This document shows, piece after piece, positions 25,609 to 33,915 of a stretch of DNA of 64,000 nt. The notes below the pieces were generated by a model. The model had not been told where the DNA came from. It saw nothing but the letters and a program-made list of their open reading frames with translations, and did no database searches. The stretch's first letter is position 1. The number at the start of each line of letters is the position of its first letter. The DNA comes from Streptomyces sp. NBC_01446 (lineage in GTDB: Bacteria > Actinomycetota > Actinomycetes > Streptomycetales > Streptomycetaceae), in contig NZ_JAPEPO010000001.1 in the NCBI RefSeq assembly GCF_026340095.1, positions 558,001-622,000 on the forward strand, read 5' to 3'. A program made the position numbers and the translations under genes.

Positions 25609-26145
25609 TTACGGCGTGGCTGAGTCTGCCGAGCAGATGACAGATGCCGAAACCGACACCTGCTCAGCGGTGTTGTTGTGGACATTCACGCCCCATGCGT
25701 CTGCGCGGCCGTCGCCGTTGACGTCGCCGGGCGTCGAGAAGGTGACACTCACATTGGCGTCGACGGGCATGACGTTGTAACCGCCCCCGGTTGCGACCTC
25801 TCCGGTATCGCAGTACGCCGCAATGAACGCCGTTCCGTTGGCGGGCACAGGAACCGCACTGCTGCGCACGATCCGGGACGACGTCGCACCACCGTTGCCG
25901 CCGCCGACGGCCGGGGGAGTGGGGTTGGACTGCGTGGCGCTCTGGCTGCAGCTGACGTTCTGGGTTCCGGTGAAGGTGTTGCCCTGGCCGACCTGACCGG
26001 CCGGGAAACAGGCGAGCGTGAGCGAGGGTGCGCCGGCAAGTGACACCAGGCTGCCGTCGTCCTGGGCGTGCGCGGCGCTGGCACCAAGGGAGATGGCTGC
26101 CGTGGCGGCAGCACCGATCATGGCGATGGTCCGGGCGAGCCTCAC
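25609..26145 (-). CDS. Secreted protein of unknown function
   Basis: 178 residues from GTG 26145, with AAGGA 7 nt upstream. A signal peptide spans about 1-27 (ARTIAMIGAAATAAISLGAS AHA). The mature protein has four Cys residues in all (in LACFPAG, VSCSQSA, AYCDTGE and VICSADS), a Gly/Asn-rich middle, and ends in beta-like sequence (VSVTFSTPGDVNGDGRADAW). The DVNGDGRADAW segment resembles one FG-GAP/EF-type loop. Extracellular; no family assigned. Confidence 0.7.
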   Translation of the reverse strand: MRLARTIAMIGAAATAAISLGASAAHAQDDGSLVSLAGAPSLTLACFPAGQVGQGNTFTGTQNVSCSQSATQSNPTPPAVGGGNGGATSSRIVRSSAVPVPANGTAFIAAYCDTGEVATGGGYNVMPVDANVSVTFSTPGDVNGDGRADAWGVNVHNNTAEQVSVSASVICSADSATP

Positions 26146-26507
26146 GTGGGGGTCCTTACGGCTACTGGAGGGGGTGGGACCGGCTGCTGCCTGTCCCAGT
26201 CGCCATTGACAACCGTCCGTCGCCCCGGCCAGTCACCCTGCGCCATCCAGACAGACCACCCTGGAGCAGGCACCGACAGAGGCGAGGTCTATACCTCGTC
26301 ACCGGGCCACCGCTGGAGGACGCGCTCCTCCCCGTCGTCACCTCGCTCGGTGAGGACGATCCGCGCGCCCGCTACGCTGCTGTAGGTGCCGATCCACGAG
26401 AGGTCGCCCTCCAGTCGCGCGGTCAGGCCACCAGCCCTGCATCACACGGCTCCGTCGGAGGTGAGGGTCAGTCGGCAGCGTTCCGGATCATCCACCCGAG
26501 CACTGTG
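26146..26507. other. Intergenic stretch with a possible decayed small frame
   Basis: On the minus strand, 26300-26440 reads LTARLEGDLSWIGTYSSVAG and ARIVLTERGDDGEERVLQRW and stops near 26298, but no start codon is found. It could be a small gene that lost its start. Confidence 0.35.
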
Positions 26508-26959
26508 TCACGGCCGCGGTGGCAGCTCGTCGACGAGGACGGCCAGGGCGACGCCGGCCTCGCGGGCGGCGTCGCGCGGTACGGCCACCGTGTCGGCGAG
26601 CGGCACGACCGGCCGGCTGCGGTCGACGGTGGCGAGCGTGCAGTCCCGGCAAAGGTCGAGCCAGTGCCGGCCATGCTCTGGGGTGTCGATGATGCGGGTG
26701 GAGCGGGCCGGGGTGCCGCAGTTCGCGCAGGGGACACGGCGAGCCGACCGAGACCTTCTCTGACCTCGGGGAAGCAGCGCACCGACCGCTCGACGCCAAC
26801 GACGTACTCGTGCCAGAAGTCGCCCGTGTCGTCACTGAGACCGAGTGTCACCCCCAGGCTCACGAAATCATCCGGGTGAGCCGGCTCGTGGAGCCGATCG
26901 CAGATGACAGCCGCCGCCTCCTGGGCGCGAGCGCGCGAAGCCACGAGCCCAGTCCTCAC
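26508..26959 (-). pseudogene. Frameshifted CxxC zinc-finger protein gene
   Basis: From GTG 26959 the frame gives EAAAVICDRLHEPAHPDDFV, SLGVTLGLSDDTGDFWHEYV and VGVERSVRCFPEVREGLGRL. Near 26720 the sense frame shifts and continues as VPCANCGTPARSTRIIDTPE, HGRHWLDLCRDCTLATVDRS, ending ALAVLVDELPPRP at 26508. Both halves read like one soluble protein with a CANC / CRDC zinc-binding pair, similar to small regulatory proteins of Streptomyces accessory elements. One base change would restore it. Confidence 0.5.
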
Positions 26960-27011
26960 GGGCCGCCCTACGGTCGATCAAGGTGTTGCCGAAGGGGCCG
27001 TTCGACCGGCC

Positions 27012-27245
27012 CTAGGCAGCGCTTTTCATCCACGCGATGAGCCGGGCCCACCGGCCATCCCTTGGCCTGCCTGGATTCGGCCCCGGCGGAGTCAGCGGCT
27101 CCCGTGCGCGTACCGGTTTGCGCTTCCCTGGCTCACAGATGCACCGCTGCGGTGTCGGCACGCCGGCGAGTACTTGCTCCACGTGCCCTCCGCAGCCCTC
27201 GTAGGTCACCTTCCGGCATGACTGGCAGACAGCACGTTGACACAT
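27012..27245 (-). CDS. Small Cys-rich (zinc-binding-like) protein
   Basis: 77 residues from ATG 27245, with GGAG 4 nt upstream. CQSCRKVTYEGCGGHVEQVL and AGVPTPQRCICEPGK give a C-x2-C ... C-G-x-H ... C-x-C pattern that recurs in small Streptomyces proteins. The C-terminus is basic and ends RWARLIAWMKSAA, probably an amphipathic helix. Divergent from the Cys-rich/YeeE operon 404 nt away. Function unknown; metal binding is inferred from Cys/His spacing. Confidence 0.75.
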   Translation of the reverse strand: MCQRAVCQSCRKVTYEGCGGHVEQVLAGVPTPQRCICEPGKRKPVRAREPLTPPGPNPGRPRDGRWARLIAWMKSAA

Positions 27246-27649
27246 GGGTCTCCTTCCTTCGCGCCCTCGTTAACGACCAGTAATATCAACAGTTTCGTCA
27301 CAGCCCAATTCATGCTTTCGCCATAAGTGAAGCCCACGTGTGCACAGCCTCCACGGAAGCATTACTTCTGCACGCAGAAAGGCCGACCATGCGGGCGCGG
27401 TACACCCGATATTGCGTGATATTTCGCGCTCGGCGATGTCAAGCGGGTCCGGCCGTGTCCGGAATTGCTTGCGATACCGAAACAGTGGTTGCATCACGCC
27501 CGGTCGAGGCAGGAAGGCACTGCTCCGCACCGTGACAGGCCATCAACGCGCTTTCGGCATCGCCGACATGGGCGCGTCGGGGCAAGAGACCGAGAACGGC
27601 AGCCGCCCCTCATAAAACGGGTGGTGTGCGCCGGTCAGAAGGGAGCGAC
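27246..27649. other. Divergent intergenic region
   Basis: Contains relatively AT-rich sequence at 27280-27330, the probable promoter area of the minus-strand Cys-rich gene. No gene seen. The operator or regulator is not identifiable. Confidence 0.5.
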
Positions 27650-28183
27650 GTGGGTTGCTCGCACACCGCAGGATGCCCCCTTTTCCCCTTGCTCAAGGCG
27701 AGTTTGCAGGGGTGGCGCGACTATTACTGCGACAGCGAGGATCAATGGCTCGGCTGTGCGCGCTACCAGGTGTCACTCACCGGCGAGCGCGTGCCGATCA
27801 GCCTGCTGCCCAATGGAGCCCGCGCACGCCACCTAGAAGACACGGCCGAGGGCGCGGACCGGTCCAGCGCCGCCGGACCTGAGCAGGGGTCCCAGCAGGC
27901 TCGTCCCCCCCAGCCCAATCCTTGGCAGCAGGAGAACCCGTCCTGGTCGCAGCCGGCACCGGCTTGGCCGGCAGAGCCGTCCGAACCTGTGACCACGGCA
28001 TCGGATGCTGCGGCTCAGTTCGGGCCGGCGTCCCCGACGATCTCGGCGTCGCATTACACGCCGTCATCGTCCGCACGGGCTCCCCGGCCCGCAGAGCGTC
28101 CGCCCAGACGCGCTGGGCAGAGCTCCAGACCAAAACGCGGCCTCTGGGCTCGATTCACCGAATGGATGGGAGGCCCCGCATGA
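27650..28183 (+). CDS. Cys-rich protein, first gene of sulfur-transporter operon
   Basis: 177 residues from GTG 27650, with GGGAG 4 nt upstream. The N-terminal 65 residues look conserved: GCSHTAGCPLFPLLKASLQG, WRDYYCDSEDQWLGCARYQV, SLTGERVPISLLPNG. The Cys pattern C3, C8, C26, C34 could bind metal or an Fe-S cluster. The rest is a low-complexity Pro/Ser/Ala linker and a basic tail GLWARFTEWMGGPA. It overlaps the next gene by ATGA, so it is co-translated with a YeeE/YedE-type transporter. A role in handling imported sulfur is inference only. Confidence 0.7.
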   Translation: MGCSHTAGCPLFPLLKASLQGWRDYYCDSEDQWLGCARYQVSLTGERVPISLLPNGARARHLEDTAEGADRSSAAGPEQGSQQARPPQPNPWQQENPSWSQPAPAWPAEPSEPVTTASDAAAQFGPASPTISASHYTPSSSARAPRPAERPPRRAGQSSRPKRGLWARFTEWMGGPA

Positions 28184-28830
28184 GTGGCTACTGGCCCTGG
28201 TGGGCCGGCGCTGCCGGGCTCGCTCTGATCACCATCAACTACGCCCTCACCACGGATCGGTCGTTCGGGGTGTCGTCCGCGTGGGATCGCGTCCTGCACT
28301 GGCGCAGGGAGCGTCGGCTCGAGCGCATGGACGAGGAGTTCACCGACGAGCGAGCGCTCGCCGAGGCTCTCGCCGTAGCGACGGCGGAGCACTTCGGCAC
28401 CGACTACGCCGCGCCCACCGTGCCGCCGGTTCCGTACGGCACGTCACAGCCGGTCCATACGGACGTCGAACCAACGGTGAATGAGGACACCTCGGCCCTA
28501 GCCCCGGCCCCGCTGGTCACCCAGGCCGCCCTGCTGGTGTCGATCTTCCTCGGCGGGTTGATCGCTGCGGTCACCTCCGGGAAGTTCCACCTCCGCTTCG
28601 ACATGGGCCCGGGATTCCGGGACGTGGTCACCGCGAATCCGATCACCATGATCGTCCTGCTGTTCATCGGAGGCGTGCTGGTCGGCTTCGGAACTCGGCT
28701 GGCCGGTGGCTGCAGTTCCGGCCACGGGCTCAACGGCTGCGGCCGTCTGCGCCCGGTCAGCCTGGTCGCGACCGCCGTGTTCTTCGGCACCGCCGTCGCG
28801 GTTTCGTTCCTTCTGTGGAAGGTGATCTGA
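28181..28830 (+). CDS. YeeE/YedE-type membrane protein, N-terminal-half type
   Basis: 216 residues from ATG 28181, overlapping the previous stop. One N-terminal membrane helix (WWAGAAGLALITINYAL) and a cytoplasmic linker with Arg/Glu-rich helix are followed by at least three helices from about 110: VTQAALLVSIFLGGLIAAV, ITMIVLLFIGGVLVGFGTRL, then AGGCSSGHGLNGCGRLRPVS. GGCSSGHGLxGCGR is the Cys-containing signature of YeeE/YedE (TsuA-like) thiosulfate or sulfur-compound transporters. The next gene supplies the second half of the usual single-chain protein. Confidence 0.85.
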
Positions 28831-29246
28831 TGCGCACCCGAGGCGCGATTTTGCTGGCCAACATCATCACGGGACTGGCTCTCGGTTACACCGTCTCCCG
28901 TATCGGCTTCGGCGACTACGCCGAGCTGAACCGCATGTTCACCTTCCAGGACCTGCGGATGTTCTTCTCCTTCGCGGGTGCCGTCGGGATCATCGTGTGC
29001 GCGTTCGCTCTGCTGCGGATCCGCCGCACTCCGGGGCGCATCCACGCGGGCGTGATCCCCGGCGCCGTGCTGTTCGGAACCGGCTGGGCGATCTCGGGCG
29101 GGTGCCCGGCGATCCCGATCATCCAGGTCGCCAGCGGTTACGTGCCCGCGCTTGTCACCATCGTCGGCGTCATCGTCGGTATCCGACTGTGCCGCTGGGC
29201 CAATGCCCGCTACTTCCACCTGGACCGCGGCTCCTGCGGCCTGTAA
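28830..29246 (+). CDS. YedE-like (DUF6691-type) membrane protein, C-terminal-half type
   Basis: 138 residues from ATG 28830; the ATG overlaps the previous TGA. About four membrane segments, with the second YeeE/YedE signature SGGCPAIPI at about 90. In many bacteria the two halves are encoded as neighbouring small proteins that form one channel; the opposing GGCSSGHG and GGCPAIP Cys motifs line the path. Import of thiosulfate or a related sulfur compound is the expected role. Intact. Confidence 0.85.
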   Translation: MRTRGAILLANIITGLALGYTVSRIGFGDYAELNRMFTFQDLRMFFSFAGAVGIIVCAFALLRIRRTPGRIHAGVIPGAVLFGTGWAISGGCPAIPIIQVASGYVPALVTIVGVIVGIRLCRWANARYFHLDRGSCGL

Positions 29247-29613
29247 CCGAGGCCGCCCCACCGAATCGTGCTCGCCCTTCGCATCCCGCGCATCAGTAAA
29301 GGGCCCTGCCAGCGTGGCCTCGCTCAAGGGCGAGCACGGTCTGCCTGCGACCAGACTCGCTCCGCCCATGTGTGGGTCGACGGTGGACGGGATGGGGGCT
29401 AAGGAGGGGTGCGGACTAGGGAAGGTGCGTAGCTCGCGCGCGACGACCGATGTGCCCTCGCTCCTGACGCTCCCCCCGAATGAATGAGGGAATCGTCAGG
29501 GGCACGGTGAAGACCGTAGCTGCATCGGACGCGATCATGTCAGTACCCTCCGGCTTGCTCTGCCGGTGCCGCCTCCCGGCCCCTGACCGCTTCGAGGGCG
29601 CTGGGAGAAACCT
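29247..29613. other. Intergenic stretch with a half-copy of a hairpin repeat
   Basis: 29374-29400 (GGGTCGACGGTGGACGGGAT, then GG) closely matches the right arm of the large hairpin at 36010-36035, but the opposite arm is missing here. No gene seen. Confidence 0.55.
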
Positions 29614-29631
29614 GGGAGAAGATCTTCTCCC
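29614..29631. repeat. 18-bp palindrome, copy 1
   Basis: GGGAGAAGATCTTCTCCC, a perfect palindrome, preceded by another GGGAGAA 10 nt upstream. The same composite arrangement recurs at 31901-31922. It lies just before the truncated TetR gene. Confidence 0.9.
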
Positions 29632-29663
29632 GGTGCCTCCCAAGCACCGGGTGAGACCATGCC

Positions 29664-30026
<363 letters not shown>

Positions 30027-30131
30027 GGTCGCGCCCGCTCCCTGAGAAAATCCTGTGCGGCCGTGAACTCTTCGCGGGGCAGCGGGGAACAACGGGTGAC
30101 ACGCTCGACCCCACCCGCTGACGGAGGACCC

Positions 30132-30731
30132 GTGATCGGACCACCGGCGCTCGACCCCGGCGACGAGCGCGACGGCCATGTCATCGCGCAGTCCCTGGAA
30201 CATCCGGAGCTGTTCGCCCGGCTCTACGACCGGTACGCACCCGACATCCACCGGTACGCGGCCCGGCGCCTCGGCGACCACGCGGCGGACGACGTCACGG
30301 CCGACACGTTCCTGACCGCGTTCCGGGTGCGTGCCCGCTACGACGCCTCGCGGGCCAGTGCCCGGCCCTGGCTGTACGGGATCGCCGCGCACCTCATCGG
30401 CAAGCAGCGCCGGAAGGAAGTACGCGGTCTGCGGGCGCTGGCCAGGACCGGCCAGGACCCCGTCGCGGCCGGCTGGGTCGAGGACACCGCGGACCTGGTC
30501 GCCGACCGCGCCCCGCTCGCGGACGCGCTCGCTGCGCTGTCCGCCGCCGACCGGCATGTGCTGCTGCTCGTGGCCTGGGCCGACCTGACCTACCAGGAGG
30601 TCGCCGAGGCGCTCGGCATACCCGTCGGGACCGTGCGGTCCCGGCTCAACCGGGCCCGCCGCAAGGTACGGGCCGCGCTGGGTGCCGACCCGGCGTTTCT
30701 GGGCGAAGTGGCGGAGGTGGTCCGGCCGTGA
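30132..30731 (+). CDS. ECF-type RNA polymerase sigma factor
   Basis: 199 residues from GTG 30132, with ACGGAGG just upstream; a GTG at 30063 would add 23 residues. Region 2: LFARLYDRYAPDIHRYAARR, DDVTADTFLTAFRVRARYD, ARPWLYGIAAHLIGKQRRKE. Region 4: LSAADRHVLLLVAWADLTYQ, EVAEALGIPVGTVRSRLNRA. No region 3, hence group IV (ECF). The next gene overlaps by GTGA and encodes a CU044_5270-type protein, the usual partner of this sigma group. It should direct RNA polymerase to an unknown regulon. Confidence 0.9.
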   Translation: MIGPPALDPGDERDGHVIAQSLEHPELFARLYDRYAPDIHRYAARRLGDHAADDVTADTFLTAFRVRARYDASRASARPWLYGIAAHLIGKQRRKEVRGLRALARTGQDPVAAGWVEDTADLVADRAPLADALAALSAADRHVLLLVAWADLTYQEVAEALGIPVGTVRSRLNRARRKVRAALGADPAFLGEVAEVVRP

Positions 30732-31708
30732 ACGTGGACGAGATGAAGGACGTACGCGAGTTCCGGGCCGGGGCGCCGAAGCCCGACCGGGCACGGCTCG
30801 CCGAGGGGCGGGACCGGCTGAGCAGCGCCGAGGGGCGTGGCCGGGGACGCAGCCTGCGGGCCGACTGGCGGCTCGCAGCGGTCGGGGCCGCCGCCGCGCT
30901 CACCGCGGTGGCCGTGCTGGCCTCCGGCCTCGGAGGGGGCGGCCACAGTGGTGCGGAACGCACGATGCCGGCTGCGACGCGGACAGTGCCGGGTTCGGTG
31001 AAGGAGGTGCTGGAGCGGGCCGCGTCCACGGTGGAGCGGACTGATCCGCAGCCCACGCCGCACCCGGGCCAGTGGGTCTACGAGAAGAAGCTCTCGGCCA
31101 GTCCCGAAGTCTGGCCCAAGAGCGCCGCCGCCCAGCCCGAGCCGGAGCCGGAGCCCCAGGAGCACTGGGCGCGGTACGCGGACCCGCGCTTCGAGAACGG
31201 CAAGGAAGGCGACGACCGCTCCATGCGCGAACGGCTCCGCTTTCTCGACGAGCTGCCGGACGACCCGGCCGCCGTGCTGAAGAAGGTCCGCGCCTACTAC
31301 CCGTCCGGGAAGGGCAACCCCGAGCCCGAGGGAGAGCACGACATGCGTGCGCTGAGCGTGCTGTTCGCGTCCCAGCCCATCCCGCCGCAGGCGCTCGCCA
31401 AGCTGTACCGCGCGCTGGCCGCGGTCCCCGGCGCCGAGGTCACCGACCATCTCGTACGGGACCTCGCGGGCCGGGACGCCCTCGCGGTCGGGCACGACGA
31501 GAAGGGGCAGAAGGTCCGCCGCGAGATCCTGATCGACCCGCACACATACCAGTACCTCGGCGACCGATGGATCGTCGTCAAGGACTACAAGGATACGTTC
31601 CCGGGCGCCGACGACACCCCTGACCGGCCCTGGAAGGCGGGCGACCTCATGTTCCAGAACGCGCTCCTGGCCACGGGAGTCGTCGACCACAAGGGCGACC
31701 GCCCCTGA
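30728..31708 (+). CDS. CU044_5270-family protein, sigma-factor partner
   Basis: 326 residues from GTG 30728, overlapping the sigma gene stop by 4 nt. A soluble N-terminus (DVREFRAGAPKPDRARLAEG) is followed by one membrane helix at about 50-67 (LAAVGAAAALTAVAVLASGL) and a large external domain with WVYEKKL, ALSVLFASQPIPPQALAKLY and EILIDPHTYQYLGDRWI. The topology matches a membrane-bound regulator of the co-encoded ECF sigma factor; anti-sigma function is commonly assumed, not proven. Intact. Confidence 0.85.
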   Translation: MNVDEMKDVREFRAGAPKPDRARLAEGRDRLSSAEGRGRGRSLRADWRLAAVGAAAALTAVAVLASGLGGGGHSGAERTMPAATRTVPGSVKEVLERAASTVERTDPQPTPHPGQWVYEKKLSASPEVWPKSAAAQPEPEPEPQEHWARYADPRFENGKEGDDRSMRERLRFLDELPDDPAAVLKKVRAYYPSGKGNPEPEGEHDMRALSVLFASQPIPPQALAKLYRALAAVPGAEVTDHLVRDLAGRDALAVGHDEKGQKVRREILIDPHTYQYLGDRWIVVKDYKDTFPGADDTPDRPWKAGDLMFQNALLATGVVDHKGDRP

Positions 31709-31900
31709 CATCCGGCGGGGGCGCCGAAGCTGTTCGCATGTACGACGAGATTGCGCGCGTGCTCGACGGCGTCAAGGCGCCACCGCCGGCGGACGCTCCT
31801 CCCCTACTAGTCGTCGACAACTGACATCTCGCCACGACACCGCCCACGCCCTCAAAGGTCGCGACACCGACTTCGCCCAAGACCTGACGCAGGGAGAATT
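31709..31900. other. Short gap with a possible micro-frame
   Basis: ATG 31738 opens a 28-codon frame (MYDEIARVLDGVKAPPPADA). Nothing further is recognised; it may be the stub of a truncated gene. Confidence 0.3.
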
Positions 31901-31922
31901 CCGGGAGAAGATCTTCTCCCGG
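31901..31922. repeat. 22-bp palindrome, copy 2
   Basis: The core GGGAGAAGATCTTCTCCC is identical to 29614-29631 and here extends to 22 bp (CC...GG). A further GGGAGAA lies 11 nt upstream, as in copy 1. The pair brackets the TetR fragment, sigma and partner genes in direct orientation. Confidence 0.9.
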
Positions 31923-32003
31923 GGGCGTCGTGAACCTCGCGATACCAACGCATCCCAAAGCGCTGCCGAGTAGCCGAGGGGGATCTCACCCCTCGGCTCT
32001 CAC

Positions 32004-32039
32004 AGAACCGTGCGTAACAGTCGCCCGTTACACGGCTCT
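32004..32039 (-). ncRNA. Group II intron domain V
   Basis: On the minus strand AGAGCCG...CGGTTCT forms the long near-perfect stem typical of domain V, beginning with AGAGCCGTGTAACGGGCGAC and containing the catalytic AGC triad. The position, just after the maturase stop and before the domain VI stem, is as expected. Confidence 0.8.
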
Positions 32040-32053
32040 TGTCGTTCTGGTCG

Positions 32054-33313
32054 TCAGACCGATACGGCACCCGTGGTCAGGCGCCAGTGCGCGAACATGC
32101 GGGGGTATCGCTGGGCGATCTCCTGCATCTTCGCGATGGCCTTCCGCTGGGCAGCGAGCCGTTTGTACTTCTGGCGGATCCAGCGCACCAGGTAGGCGTT
32201 GATGCGCATCACGAAGGGGATCAGCTCCCACGGCCTGAAGCGGCTGTAGTAGTTGAGCCAGCCCGCCACCACAGGGTTGATCCTGCGGGCGAGCTCGTGG
32301 AAGGACAGTTCGGAGCGGGTGTGCAGGTGCCAGGACCGCAGCTCCCGCCCCATCTTTTTCAGGGCGTCCTTGCTGACCGCCGGGTCGAACGCCAGGAACA
32401 GGTGCCCGTGCCGACTCCGGTTCCTCCTGGCGCGGAACGTGTACCCGAGGAAGGTGAACGACGTGTGCTCGTAAGGGCCACGTCGATGGCCGTCCTTGCA
32501 GTAGATGATCCGGGTCTTGTCCGGGTGCAGCTGCAACCCGACTTCGACCATCCTGTCCGTGAGCGCGGCCAGCACTTGGCGGGCCTGGCGCTCGGTGACG
32601 CAGTGCAGCACCGCGTCGTCCGCATACCGTTCGAACCAGACGGACGGGAACTCCCGGTCCATCCAGGTGTCGAACGCGTAGTGCAGGAACAGGTTCGCCA
32701 TGACGGGAGATACCGGGGCCCCTTGAGGGGTCCCGCGCTCCCGCTCCAGCAGGGAGCCGTCGGGCATGACGAGCGGGGCAGCGAGCCACCGCCGAACGTA
32801 CAACTTCACCCAGACGGCGTCGGTGTGCGCTTCCACCGCCTTGACCAGCAGGTCCCAGGGCACACTGTCGAAGAACTTGGCGATGTCGAACTCCACCACC
32901 CAGTCCCTTTTCCAGCAGCGTTCCCGGCATTTCCCCACCGCATCCAAGGCGGACCGGCCGGGCCGGTATCCGAAGCTGTCCGGGTGGAAAATGGGATCCA
33001 CCCTGCGCATCAGATGCCGGGCCACCACGGTCTGTGCCACGCGGTCGGCGACAGCGGGAATGCCGAGCATTCTCTCGCCGCCCCCATGCGGCTTGGGAAT
33101 GGCCACCGCACGCACCGGAGGCGGAAAGTATGAGCCCGACGACATGCGATTCCAGACCTTGTACAGATTGTTCTCAAGGTCCTTCTCGAAGTCCGCGACG
33201 CTCTGCCCGTCCACACCGGGTGCACCCTTGTTAGCCCTGACTTCCTCCCATGCCTCCTTGATTCCCCACTTTGAAATATCAAACGGCTTGGTCGACGATT
33301 TCAACTGGCCCAT
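32054..33313 (-). CDS. ltrA: Group II intron reverse transcriptase/maturase
   Basis: 419 residues from ATG 33313, with GGGAGGAG 5-6 nt upstream; a GTG at 33361 would add 16 residues. Reverse-transcriptase blocks: NKGAPGVDGQSV, VRAVAIPKPHGGGERMLGIP, FGYRPGRSALDAV, WVVEFDIAKFFDSVPWDLLV, GTPQGAPVSPVMANLFLHY, catalytic FERYADDAVL, LHPDKTRIIYC and FTFLGYTFRARR. A maturase X-domain follows (AGWLNYYSRFRPWELIPFVM, LVRWIRQKYKRL). There is no HNH endonuclease domain. It splices the intron and drives retrohoming. Confidence 0.92.
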   Translation of the reverse strand: MGQLKSSTKPFDISKWGIKEAWEEVRANKGAPGVDGQSVADFEKDLENNLYKVWNRMSSGSYFPPPVRAVAIPKPHGGGERMLGIPAVADRVAQTVVARHLMRRVDPIFHPDSFGYRPGRSALDAVGKCRERCWKRDWVVEFDIAKFFDSVPWDLLVKAVEAHTDAVWVKLYVRRWLAAPLVMPDGSLLERERGTPQGAPVSPVMANLFLHYAFDTWMDREFPSVWFERYADDAVLHCVTERQARQVLAALTDRMVEVGLQLHPDKTRIIYCKDGHRRGPYEHTSFTFLGYTFRARRNRSRHGHLFLAFDPAVSKDALKKMGRELRSWHLHTRSELSFHELARRINPVVAGWLNYYSRFRPWELIPFVMRINAYLVRWIRQKYKRLAAQRKAIAKMQEIAQRYPRMFAHWRLTTGAVSV

Positions 33314-33915
33314 CGAACTCCTCCCGGACGCCGTCCGGTTGATGCGATCAAACTCAGTCACGAACGACCCGGCCCCTTCGCTCCACCCCCGTTACAGGGG
33401 CTTCATCACTACTACGAGCCGGTCCGCCGGCACGCCCCGCGTCGGTACTCGACCCCTTGCAGTGACTGCTGCTTGGAGCACTCCCTCTCGCCCGCCGCTC
33501 GGCGGGCAGTATCGGGACCTGCCTTCTCCTGTTCCCTGCGGAAGCCGCAGACCGGACTCACGTCGCCTACATGCCGGACACCACCCGGCCAATAAGCGGG
33601 CACCCGCCAGGCTCATCCCGGAGTTCTGGTCACACCCCGGTTTCGATGCCGTCTATTTTCTTTTCGACACGTCAGCAGCGATTCACTTGCGTTCGTCTTC
33701 CCGATCCCCACCTGACGCCTCTTACGACACCTTTTCCCTCATCGCTCACCACGACAGTCATTAGCTAACGCAGCATGAGGCGGTTTAGAGCCTCCCCCCA
33801 CAGGGCGGCTCTGAAGGGCCACAAAACCTTCATCTTCCGCACAGCATCACTTCCAGAAGTTGCCTACAACCAACTCCCTTTCATGTTCAGGACACAAGAC
33901 CAGCCGAAATGCCGA

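Larger units (their letters stand above)
31970..33892 (-). mobile_element. Group II intron
   Basis: The intron reads on the minus strand. The 3' end is marked by a domain V hairpin (32004-32039) and a domain VI stem (about 31972-32000); the splice border is near 31970. The 5' end is uncertain: GTGTCC starts at 33892 and GTGCG, closer to the consensus, at 33842. The 530-580 nt before the protein start fits domains I to early IV. The intron-encoded reverse transcriptase is intact, so the intron may be mobile. Its upstream exon lies within 25-75 nt of the IS701-type end. Confidence 0.75.
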
